Of a DNA stretch of 64,000 bases, positions 1 to 10,389 are shown piece after piece. The first letter of the stretch is position 1, and each line of letters opens with the position of its first letter. The notes under the pieces were generated by a model. The model saw nothing but the letters and a program-made list of their open reading frames with translations, ran no database searches and was not told where the DNA came from. Origin of the DNA: Ceratorhiza oryzae-sativae. Lineage: Eukaryota > Basidiomycota > Agaricomycetes > Cantharellales > Ceratobasidiaceae. The stretch spans positions 806,001 to 870,000 of the forward strand of contig JARWMV010000241.1 in NCBI GenBank assembly GCA_030998015.1. The letters are read 5' to 3'. Made by a program: the position numbers and the translations under genes.

Positions 1-158
1 GTCTGTAGCTTTGGTGCACGTGCTAGACTTTGAATGGTCCCTGCAGTCAATTTAGATCGAAGCAGGAGAGCAGATGCAAGAGCAACTAGAACAGCTGTGT
101 TGTATTTGCTAGGTAGCCCGAGCAGCGTTTGGGCTGCTGGGCGTGGCTTGCCTGACAT
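1..158 (-). CDS. Possible 5' end of a minus-strand gene cut by the window edge
   Basis: From an ATG at 158 the minus strand stays open to the left edge for about 52 codons. It begins MSGKPRPAAQTLLG and contains a short hydrophobic run (NTAVLVALASALLL) that could be a membrane or targeting segment. I do not recognise a family. The only support is an open frame with protein-like composition, so it may be chance. Confidence 0.25.
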   Translation of the reverse strand, partial: MSGKPRPAAQTLLGLPSKYNTAVLVALASALLLRSKLTAGTIQSLARAPKLQ

Positions 159-676
159 GGGTGTACGTGGTCGACGGGTTAGTTCACCACTATCACGAGG
201 TATGGGGATGATGCATGTGATTTGAGTGACCGGCGCTTAGCTCGGCTGTAGTAGCTGGCCAATACCGGAAAAGTTGGGTAACATGCTTTATGCGGACATG
301 GTCTTCAGATCACCTTGAAATGTATGCCTTTAGCAGTATGTTCTTTTGAGACATCAGATGTCATTCACGGAATGAGATTAAATTACGAGCTCAACTTATC
401 AACAACCGACATCTCAATGGTTACGTCCGATACACATATGAATATTATTCCAGTACTGGCAAGATTACATTTGCTTAAAAGCCAACATTCGCCTTGTGCG
501 AGTGCTACACAGATCTCCATTTTTATTGGTGTCCCCTCCCCTAGGCAGCACAGTTTCTTCGCATCAATCGAGGCCTAGTAGAAAACTCAAATCGTAATAG
601 TGACTCCACTCTATGAACGCCTGTAAAGGAACAATCTAAGACTCAAGCTTATAAATATCCACAGGTCTCTTGAATC
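159..676. other. Intergenic, nothing recognised
   Basis: Short open frames are present on both strands, but none has recognisable motifs or convincing splice structure. It separates the edge fragment from the stop of the Bin3-type methyltransferase gene. Confidence 0.5.
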
Positions 677-1873
677 CTAACCGACTCCTGTTAAGAATGT
701 TTCGCTCTCGATTCGATTAAATGATACAACCGTACCTCCTTCGCCAACCATCCCAGCTCTTGTAGGTTTCGAGAATCCAAGTTCAGCGAGTAGGGAAGGA
801 AAGTCTTCTGGGCTCAAGCTTATTTGGTTCTGACAAACTCCGTTAATGATGGTGTCGCATAAATGAGCAGAGGCAAGTGAGAAAAATGTGAAACCTACCG
901 AGCGGGTGCCAGCCTTTCTAATCGCGCTTCTGTAGCCCGCGGAAGGTTGGGCTTCAAGAATAAATGTACCTCCTGCCAAACGTGAGTTCAGGTCTCGAGA
1001 GCTGGATAGCAAGGAGCTCACCCAGCGGCGGCTTGCGGAGAACCTCTCGGACACGGGAGAAGAACAGTCTCAGGCCATCGTCACCTCCATGGATGTGTAT
1101 CCATTTTGAAACTGAAAATCTAAAAACCGAACGAATTGTTAGAGCATTCTCTTAAATATTTCAAAACACGCGTACGCAATAACTACATCATATCCCTCTT
1201 CGTCGGCCGGGCAGCCATGGTTTGCCCAGTCGCTCGCATAAAAAGATACGTTATTTGGGAACGAAGTCTGAGAGGTGTCAACCGGGTTCTGGCAGCTAAC
1301 GCCGCCTTGGAACTGACCTTTTGGGTCGAGATAGGAATAGGACCAAATAAGGAGCTGAAACACTCTGGAAAGTAAGCTGTTGAGCCAGATGGTTCGACCT
1401 TGTCTATAGATGCGAGGAGACGTAAGAATGGAAACCTATCCAACGTTGGACCGATTCACCGTCTTCAGCAGACTCATTAGCATTCCGGCCTGCCTTGCTC
1501 GGTGGGGCTTGCAGACTCCAAACGCTTCTTCGATGGCGCCACGCGCGGCCAATCAACTCCGGGTCAATATCCACCCCTATGACTCTCTCGGCATGATAAT
1601 CTCGAGCTAACATATAATATTAGTACTAGAAGTAAATGTATTAAAAATCAATCTACCTATTTCACATGTGGCCCATCCCTCGTTACACCCGACATCCAAG
1701 ACACGCTGGCCAGCGAATATTCCTGAGGGTAAGACACGCAGACGAGGGTCCGAGCAAAGGTTGCCTCGTTTAGTGTAGTATCTGTTTCCTGTGGTAAATA
1801 TGATGTTTAAGCGTCAGACAACAACTTACCCCTTGTAGTTTCCGTGAAGAGCAACGCGCTTGGCCTTGGGCAT
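677..1873 (-). CDS. Bin3/MePCE-type RNA 5'-gamma-phosphate methyltransferase
   Basis: S-adenosylmethionine-dependent enzyme of the Bin3 family (metazoan MePCE, fission yeast Bmc1), which methylates the gamma-phosphate at the 5' end of small nuclear RNAs. The ATG at 1873 starts MPKAKRVALHGNYKG, and splicing yields the family signature HGNYKGYYTKRGNL. The SAM-binding motif VLDVGCNEGW follows, then GVDIDPELIGRA. After more short introns come SVSKWIHIHGGDDGL and GGTFILEAQPSAGYRSA, the Bin3 signatures for the active-site region, and a C-terminal NQISLSPEDFPSLLAELGF. At least five introns of roughly 45-70 nt are needed, and every join restores the Bin3 pattern. It is transcribed divergently from PDS5. 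Family assignment is strong; the RNA substrate in this organism is not deducible. Confidence 0.85.
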
Positions 1874-1961
1874 ATGAGCGACAAGAGCCAACAATAAACA
1901 AAAGCGCCAGGATCACATGACTGTATTGTGAGACGCGCCTCTGGTCTCATCCGAAACGACC
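1874..1961. promoter_or_regulatory. Shared 88-bp divergent promoter of Bin3-type gene and PDS5
   Basis: The two inferred start codons (1873 minus, 1962 plus) lie only 88 bases apart, so both genes must use overlapping control sequence and 5' untranslated regions. No obvious TATA box is visible, as is common for housekeeping promoters. Confidence 0.5.
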
Positions 1962-4900
1962 ATGGTGGCGACGACGCGCGGGGCCAACTCGCCCCGAAAA
2001 CTCAAGTTCACGGACAAGATAGTTACCAAAGGGTTGACTACTGATGCACTGGTTAAAAAGATGAAGGTGTGTCTAGCCATTGATGTTGGGATTCTAGACT
2101 TACTGGGGTCCAGGCTCTCCATACGGAGCTTTCGTCGATCGACCAGGATAATGTCGACACAACTACGCTACAGGTAGTCCGGAAAGAGCTGATCAGTACT
2201 TCTATACTGCTGCACAAGGACAAGGGAGTTCGAGCACTCGCTGCTTGTTGTATCGCCGATCTCCTTCGTCTATACGCCCCCGACGCCCCGTACACTGCTC
2301 CAGAACTCAAGGTTGGCGTCGACTCGTTGTATTTAGTGCTCACTCCGCTGATTCTATGAAAGGACATCTTTCAATTCTTCTTCCGACAACTCTCAACCGG
2401 TCTACGTGGACCAGACGCACCATACTACAACGAATATTTCTACCTCTTGGAATCCTTGGCCTCGATTAAATCCATCGTATTGGTTTGCGACATCCCAGCT
2501 GCTGACGAACTCCTTTCTACCATCTTTCGCAACATATTTGACCTGGTTGCTCTGAATCTTCCGAAGAATGTTGAGATGTTTATGTCTGAGATTCTAGTCG
2601 CACTCATCGACGAATGTGCTACCGTCCCTCATGAGGTACTAGAGACTATTCTTGCTCAGTTCATACCCAGAAATGGTGAAAACGATAGTCCCGGGTATCG
2701 GATTGCGGTCGGCGTATGCACCCAAACAGCGAACAAACTTCAGCGCCATGTGGCCCAGTACTTTAGCGACCTGCTTCTTCAACATTCGTCTAACGACCAA
2801 GGTTCTATCGACGCAGAAGATGTCGATGAGCTTCAATCGGCTCACAAACTCGTTCAACGTCTCGCTCACGCAGTCCCTGACCTCCTCATGAACGTGATTC
2901 CTCAGTTGGAAGAAGAGCTTCGTGTAACCGACCAAACGATACGTTCCATTGCTACCCAAACCCTGGGAGCAATCTTTGGGGATTTAAACGGAGCTAGCTA
3001 TGCTAGAAAATATTCGGCGACGTGGACCCAGTGGTTGGCACGGAAAAACGATCGAGTTGCAGCCGTGCGCGTGATATTTATCGAAGCGACCAAGGGTATC
3101 TTGATTCATCACGCCGAACTTAGGTCAGATATGGAAGGTGAACCTTTTCCGGACTTTATCCTTCAGAACCGTAATTCTTATGTTTGATATCACTGGTGCA
3201 GAGGCTTTAAGGGGTAAATTCATGGATCCAGACGACAAAGTGCGCGCGGCAGTGTGCAAGCTGTTTTCTCAGATCGACTACGAAGCTGCATTGCATCATG
3301 TTACCAAAGCACAGTTGGAAGATCTAGCCGGAAGGTGCTTGGACCGCAAGGTGCGTTCCATGCCTCGACTTCCGAGATGCAGTTCCCGAACACTAATATG
3401 GGCCCCAGCCCGCGGTTCGAGCAGAGGCATTCAATAGCATAGGCAGGCTGTACAGCTTAGCATATCCAGAAATGTGAGTCGAACGGTCTAGGTTACTGTA
3501 GGGATGAATTTGAACGTTCAATCAACCACAGAGAGAACAACGATCTGGGAGCTATTCCTCAATTTTCATGGATACCTGAGAAATTGCTTGAGGCTTCTGC
3601 TATGGCTGAAACACGGTGGGCTCCAAAGAAATAATCCCTGTCGAGACTGCAGCTGAGGCGTTCTATCGACAGAGATGAGGCCGACAGGTGTATATCTCAA
3701 TACGTCTTACCCCTCCCCACCAAGGGCGAGGATGTTGTTCCATGGACAGAAAGACTTCTGCTCGTCATGAAGTACTTGAATGGAGGATATATCGCTAAGC
3801 TATTGACGCTGACCAATTTGAAGGCCCAGTGAGTCTCATTCCCGCGACCCATCGCGTTGTTGAAGGTTGAAATGTGTTGTAGAAGGCCGACGTTGCATGA
3901 GCGGTTTGTTCAATGCTGTGTTGACTACAATGTAAGCATACAATTTCTGGGGTGGTCTAATGTAGAAGTAACTAAATTGAGGGTACAGGGCGGAGTCGTT
4001 GACAAGAACGAAGAAGAAATTACAAAAAATTTGGATGCCGCCATCACACTCTTGACTGGTCCGTCGTCGTCTCATCCATGCTCGACTTTCCCTAACATTT
4101 ATGTAGCAATGACCCCTGAACCAGCCAAGCAGCGAGAAGATCTTCGGGCATTTGCGAAGCTCAATGAGAGTCGATTATACAAGTTGCTCAGGACATGCAT
4201 GGATCCACAGACAGACTTGAAGACTTTGATCAAAACTACAGTGCGTTCTTCCGCCTCTCTTTCCGACTCTATTCAAAACTCACACGAACATGTAGTCCGA
4301 GTTCCATCGCCGGGTGGAGCAAAATTCACCTGGAATCCTGGAGACAATGTCTTGGTTCTTGCGCAGGGCCAGCTTACACATTGTGAACCAGTCATCGATT
4401 CCAACTTTGGTCAAGAAACTCAAAGTTGCAGATTCTCCCAATTCCGAGTCTCAGGCTAACGCTGGTGAAATCGAGGGTTAGTTGATCACCTCAGTTGTTT
4501 GGGTACAGGAAACCGGGTGCCGGCGCATTTTATGATATGGACTTGGCCCAGGCTTTTTGATACCGTTAAATACACGATGCTAACGTATTTTGAATATAGG
4601 TGCTCAACAAACCCACGCAGAAATTATTGCTGAGAGAGCCCAGGACCTTTTAGAATGTATATCTAAGTATCATCCGGCGGTGTACAAACCCCATGTGGGA
4701 GAGCTTGTCAAGGCACTTGCAGATGAGAAACACCCTAAGCTTATGCAGTATTGCGCACAAGCTCTGGCTGCGGTCGTCCGGCTTGATGGGACCTTGGCTC
4801 CAACGGAAAAGTAAGCGTTGGCTAGGGTCGTTTGCCGTTCAGTAGTTCTGACTATCGCCATTGTTGTTAGGCGAACGATTGATCGCTTAGTGAGGATTGC

Positions 4901-7591
4901 GTTGAGCGATGCACGTAAGCCTGCCAAATTCGCGCTCCGAGCTTTGGCGCATTGCAAGGATGGAAAGGCACAATGTGGAAAGGTCGTTAATGTAAGTCTT
5001 GACGTATTTATTTCAGCATCCACTATAGAAGCTTCATAGGCGATTACCGCCACATTAAATAACGCTCAAGGCGACACGCTTGTGGCCCATGTTGCTGTGC
5101 TCGCGGAGGCTGCAAAGTCATGCCCGGAGGCATTTGAAGATAAGAGCGACGTCATCACGTCTTTCCTGGTTCAGGGGCTTCTCATGGATAACACATCATC
5201 AACGTCGGTATGTAAGACAATATTGCGTGACAGATACTCGCTGACACCTGTTCTTCAAACCAGGACGCGATGATCACCGAAGATAATGACGAAGAATGGG
5301 CCGAAGACAGCCAACTGAATGCAACGGGCAAAACTAAGATCCTCGCGCTCAAGGTGATGCATAATCGGTGTTTGGCTCACGCCGAATCGGACGCCGCGAT
5401 GGACATTGGTGCACCCGTGTTTAAGTTGCTATTTTCTGTCCTGGATAATGGGGGCTCAGTTAACCCGAATGTTGAATATGAGTAAGTGATGGGAGCTTAA
5501 GCCTAGTATAGAAATACTTAAGATTTTCGTTAGCCCCATGATCAAGGCTAGACTCAGGTTGCAGGCCGCGGTGTCCCTGTTGAAGCTTTCGTCGATCGAG
5601 ATTTACGCAAATTTGGTGTTGAAGAACTTGATTCTCCTCGCCATCACATTCCAGGTGCGCGTATTAATGCCGGAGATAATATATGCGTGCATATCTCATG
5701 CCCGACCTTTTTTGCTTAATATTCAGGACACATCTTTCCGCGTGCGTTCCGAGCTGCTAAACAAATTCGTCAATATGGCCGTCAATAGGAGGCTTGGATC
5801 CAACTTTTTCGTATTGGCATTTATTACAGCGCATGACCCCGAGAAGGAGATACGGGAACGGGCGCGGAAATGGGTCACTGTACAAATGCGTCGGCTACCT
5901 GTCGGTAAGCTGCAATATCTTGATTGCCGTTATTACTTGTTAAATAGCCACGCAGAATCCCGGGTCCAACAGTTTGACATCTTATTCATTCGATTGCTTC
6001 ACTTGCTTGCACACCACCCTGACTTTTCAGAGACTGGCGAAGGACTCCAGGACATGGCCAGGCAAGTGTTTATCATCACCTCATCAAACCCACGTCACAG
6101 ATCTCAGGCTCGGGTGTCGCCGGCTAAGCCACGCCACTTGTGTTTACTTAATTCGTAACACTAAGCTTATCGCTAACGTTACGGCATCGTATAGATATAT
6201 CGAGTTCTACATGGACATTGTTGCCACAGCCGAAAATATCTCGTTGCAGTTCCATTTAGCCCTGAAAGTGAAAACCGTGCGCGATGCCGAATCACACGTG
6301 TTTAGCGAGGTGAGTCGACTACTTGCTCAGGGGGCCAAGTCTGACCGGCTATCTTTATCTATCCATGGCGGGCTTCGCACGATGACAACTCTCTCGCGTA
6401 CAGCATCTATATGTATTGAGCGAGTTGGCGCAGCACCTAATTAGGGCACGGGCGAAGACCCGGCAATGGACGCTGAATACGTACCCAGGCAAGGTCAAGA
6501 TTCCATCTGACATATTCCGGCCTTTGCCTAATCATGAGGCGGCAAGCAAGGTGAGCAAAGAACGGGGAGCGTACTGAGCCCGCGTCATTTTCTAATCAAC
6601 GCGTGTTCACAATCTAGATTTCGAAAAAGGAGTACCTTCCAGAAGAGAACTTGAGATGGCTCGCCACGGCCGGAAAACCGCATCGCTCACCCAATAGTAA
6701 GGTGAAGGCCATACCGAACCGTCCGACTTGGCTGGCGCTAACCGAGATTTGCATTTGTTTTTTTAAAATTTGACCCCGATCCGCATTGTGGATGGGATGT
6801 TCGGGCCACCCCATATGGAACGAACCCCTGTCTCGGTGATGTGCGATCTGGCAATCCCCCACGCGCATCTTGCTCGGATTTCGGTGACGGGTAATGACCG
6901 TAGGCTCGCAGAGCCGCCGATGATGCTAATGGAAAGGATAAGGACAAGGAGAAGCCTGCGCGTAAACGCAAGGCCACCGCCTCAGGGCGAACAAATGGCA
7001 CATCCAAGTACGTACCCACCCTTGCGGCACCCCTGCCTCTGTTTCCCGTTCTATCCCTCGCTCTCCCAGTTTTGTCGGCCTCGTGGAGATGAACGAATGT
7101 TCAATCCGATTGCTAACGGTGGTTGCTCTCTCTTGAACAGGAAGCCCCGTCGTCCGAAAAAGGCAACCGCATGGCGAGAACAGTCGGACGAGGATGAATC
7201 GGATGGTGGGATGACGAGCGAGAGCGATGAAGATCTAGAAACAGGAACCAAGCCCAAGGGTCGTGCGGGACAAGCTCAGCCACGTATGTCTCGGGCAGAA
7301 AGGCTCGCACGGCGGAGCAAGGGCGGCGAAGGCAAGCAGGAAGACACCGATGGAGATGAGGCCGGCGGAGATGAGCAGAGCGAGCAGGAGGCAGAAGAAA
7401 ATAGCGACAAGGAAGATACTCCCAAGGCGAAGCCCCTGGTGAGTTTACCCCAGATGACGTATAAACGTGTATTCAAATAGGTTTCAGACCCGAACGCAGC
7501 GATCCGCGCGAAGCCGCAAGTCAAAGTAATTGTATGCACCCACCGTAGCCCAGATCTCATTCCATATCTCCGCTCATCTCGGTTGCCGTAG
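1962..7591 (+). CDS. PDS5: Sister chromatid cohesion protein PDS5
   Basis: HEAT-repeat regulator of the cohesin ring, acting on chromatin in maintenance and release of cohesion. The start MVATTRGANSPRKLKFTDKI is followed, after an intron, by VRKELISTSILLHKDKGVRA and ACCIADLLRLYAPDAPYTAP, then DIFQFFFRQLS and YYNEYFYLLESLASIKS, all typical of the PDS5 N-terminus. FMDPDDKVRAAVCKLFSQ and IDYEAALHHVTK match the central HEAT region. Later exons carry DEEWAEDSQLNATGKTKILA and VRSELLNKFVNMAVNRRLG, then KKEYLPEENLRWLATAGK. The tail is charged and low-complexity (KPRRPKKATAWREQSDEDES), as in other PDS5 proteins. More than fifteen short introns are implied. The stop at 7591 assumes the last 54-nt intron ends near 7480; the final few codons could differ. 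Confidence 0.9.
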
Positions 7592-9215
7592 TTCTGTCTG
7601 TCCGTATATGCCCCTGTGTGTTTTTCTATTGCTATAATCTGGGTGTGTGCAATGCTATTGATCTCGCATATGGTTTGTATTCTTTTTTCTGCCCGATTGA
7701 GAAAACGTGTCAGGTCGGCATGCTAGATACGTTGCCAGCACACCCCAGAGGGGTTTCAGCCGTTGCCTGGGCGCGTGACACACGGTTAACGACCTCATCT
7801 ATGCATCGGGCGTGGGCTTTTCACGCCTTCGCTGGCCTTGGGAGATGACCGACGATCAATGGACATCATGAAGAAGACGAGGCGTGGATAAACGCTCATC
7901 CGGGCGATGTCCCCGTGGATCGGGAGAATCGCCGCTGGCGCCCGGGTTATCAGATTAAAGCAAGAAAGAAAAGAAAAGACTATATTCGTATTGGTTGTCG
8001 CAATCTCCACAGACCTATTCACGGACGAGCTCGCACCTCCACAGTCAGGCTCTTGTCCTAATTCTGAGCGATCTGCGGAGACTGAACGCAAAACGAAGAT
8101 TTATCACTTCAGGACTTGGCCCTGCATTTGCCCTCAGCCATTTGCATAGGAGGGGAGCCAACTCTGGTTGGATTCCAGAGATAACCGCATTTGGTCAATT
8201 TTTGCCACCCGCATTTGTCGGGTGAGGGAACCAACAATGGATGTGGAACTGTTTATCGTGGCTTTTGACCACGCGCCACATTCCCTATTGAGGAAGGAGC
8301 CGTGTGGCGCGAGCATGGGGCACCGTGTCAACACACTTGGATACCAGATCTGGTATAAGAATAGGTGCATTGTTGTCCCGCTAATAGCACCCTGCCGCAA
8401 TTAGATGGAATCTCGGGGCGGGGTCGGCACATGTGTCTCCGCGCCCGAAGCTCGAACGGCGACCTGCTCGACCGAGCCTCTACGATTATGCGCGCATGTC
8501 TCACCCGCAGGTCTTTTCTTTTTATTTTCTTTTATTTTCTTTTATTTTCTTTTTCTTTTTCTTTTTTCTCTCTCCCCATGATTTTGGACCCGGTCGAGTT
8601 GTGCCATCCGAGTAAAGTCTAGATGGGCCCAAGCAAGATCCCGTTTAGTGTTAGGCCCCGCACGCATCCCCCGGCCGCCGGGTCTTTTTGACCTAGGGCA
8701 GACCGTCGAATGAATCGTGCCACTGGTGTGCCACTGGTCTGGTAGGTAAAAAGTTCGGATTAATTCGGAGCGACGGGATGTCTTTGTGTTTTTGCGTCTG
8801 TTCGGTGTCTGGTGTACGAATAAATGGCCGAGGAACTAAATGTCATGTGTCGCGGTGTCACTTTACCACGTCGCGCGAATCGCTACGTGTTGCATAGGCG
8901 CGAATCGGCCGAGAGGGGATGGCGTATGCGGGTTTATGATATCCGTTTAGACTTTTCTTGGTTCGCTCGTACTTGACTTGGCAAGTGCAACAGGTCGATG
9001 CCGAGAGACCCGACGTGGCACTTTATACCAAACAGCTGTAGTTTCGGTCAACGTAAACAATGGTAGGCAGCGGCCTCGAGATGATAACCTCCCCCCCCCT
9101 GGATCGATGTCACCTTTCATTTCACATATTTTTTTTTACATTCATGGCCAGGTGTCACATATGCCGTATTTCGCCTCCCTGGGCACTGACCCACTTGGGG
9201 ACTCTGAGGCGAGAA
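7592..9215. other. 1.6-kb intergenic region with a pyrimidine tract
   Basis: No convincing gene. A T/C-rich tract built on TTTTC and TTTTA units lies at about 8512-8577. An 11-bp tandem duplication (GTGCCACTGGT) lies at about 8719-8742. A short plus-strand frame near 7712-7800 resembles one WD40 blade but is isolated (see findings). The rest shows no repeat or RNA structure that I can support. Confidence 0.45.
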
Positions 9216-10261
9216 TCAAGCCTGACCGAGCCAGTCGGTGATGCCACGTTCAACAAATGCGTCGATGGCAGGCCCGATTGGGTGGTCGCCTCCCGCCATG
9301 TCAATGGCAAGGCCGGAGGCTTTGGATGGGACGGATGCGAGGTGGAGTAGAGCGGTTGCTACGTCCTGGCGCTATACATAAACAGGGGTGATGAGTTGCG
9401 TGACGAAAATGTGGCCGAAAAGTGGGGTAGGGGGATTATGACAAATTCGGGGGAAACCAGAGAGGGGGGCAACGGGCAGCGCGGAGCAATGCGATTACGA
9501 TCGCATACATCGGGTAGTTTTCATCCCCGACAAGGTTGGCGGATTTTTTCTGGATCGACTTACCGAGATGGTGGAGGTGAGATGGGTGCGCCCGATGTCG
9601 GCTGTGCCTTTGCCTGGGCTGTCGCTGAGGCCGCCCGGGCGAAGAATGATCCATTCGAACGAGTTGCGTTTGACGAGCACTTTCTCAGCCTCGTATTTCC
9701 ATCTGTACCAGGTCGCGATCGCCTTGCGTACGCGTTTGGCCACTTCTTTGTCCGCATCGTTCTATCGGCAAAATCATCAGACCGACAGACACTGATCGGT
9801 GAGGGGATGGGGCGCCGTACATAGTGGTCTGGGAAGCGATCTTCGTTGCCGACGTCAAGCCCGGACACGAGGACGAGCCGGGGCTTGGTGCCCGCGACAG
9901 CATCGATGGCGTCGAACGTTTTGAGCGCGCCGCCATAGTCGACGGCCTTGGTGCGCTCTTCGCCGCCCTTGCCGCCGGCACCCGCACTAAAGTAGACGAC
10001 CTCGGCACGGGTCTCAGTGAAGAGGCTGGTGAACTCCGGCACAGATGCATCTTCGAGCGAGAGGACGACAGGCGAGGCACCCGTGGCGCTGATGTCGTCT
10101 GATTGGGCGGCGTCGCGGATGACGGACGTGACGGTGTGGCCGCGGTCCGTGGCGAGGCGGGCGAGATGGAGGGCAACCTGCATGGGGTGTTAGCCGGGTG
10201 GCGGGCGGGCGGCGGGGGCGGGGCGCACCTTGCCGTGGCCACCAAGAATGAGCAGACGCAT
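9216..10261 (-). CDS. Atypical SDR / NAD(P)-binding Rossmann protein (NmrA/epimerase-like)
   Basis: Predicted cytosolic NAD(P)-dependent oxidoreductase or NAD(P)-sensing protein of the atypical short-chain dehydrogenase type. The ATG at 10261 encodes MRLLILGGHGK; removal of a short intron continues VALHLARLATDRGHTVTSVI, giving the N-terminal beta-G-x-G-x-x-G nucleotide-binding unit GGHGKVA. Further recognisable pieces are VYFSAGAGGKGG, KPRLVLVSGLDVG, and YRWKYEAEKVLVKRNSFEW followed by IILRPGGLSD. The WYRWKYEAE segment supplies the Y-x-x-x-E/K-like region and RPGGL is typical of the family. The last exon (RQDVATALLHLASVPSKASG) ends at 9216. The opposite strand has long open frames here because of high GC, but they lack motifs. 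Substrate unknown. Confidence 0.75.
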
Positions 10262-10389
10262 GGCGGGAGGTGTTTGGATTGTGGTCAGGGTTTGACCAGG
10301 TGCATTTGATCCCGATTTCGTCTCCTGACTCGGGCTTGTGTCATCGCCGGCGCACGGCTATATAACCATCGACGCCGGACCAGCTAGAC
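10262..10389. promoter_or_regulatory. Shared divergent promoter of SDR and MDR oxidoreductases
   Basis: 128 bases separate the two inferred ATGs. A TATA-like element (CTATATAAC, about 10358-10366) lies 25-30 bases upstream of the plus-strand ATG, which is closer than usual, so it may belong to an alternative start or be fortuitous. The arrangement suggests the two oxidoreductases could be co-regulated. Confidence 0.4.

Noticed and set aside
315..578. 87-codon plus-strand frame near the left edge
   Set aside because: Unusual composition, no motif, no splice signals and no neighbouring exon.
8365..8622. Plus-strand open frames rich in Phe and Ser
   Set aside because: They are translations of the TTTTC/TTTTA pyrimidine tract and have no other coding evidence.
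9396..10309. Long plus-strand open frames opposite the SDR gene
   Set aside because: They are complementary-strand shadows in GC-rich coding sequence; the minus strand carries Rossmann and C-terminal motifs across introns, while the plus frames have none.
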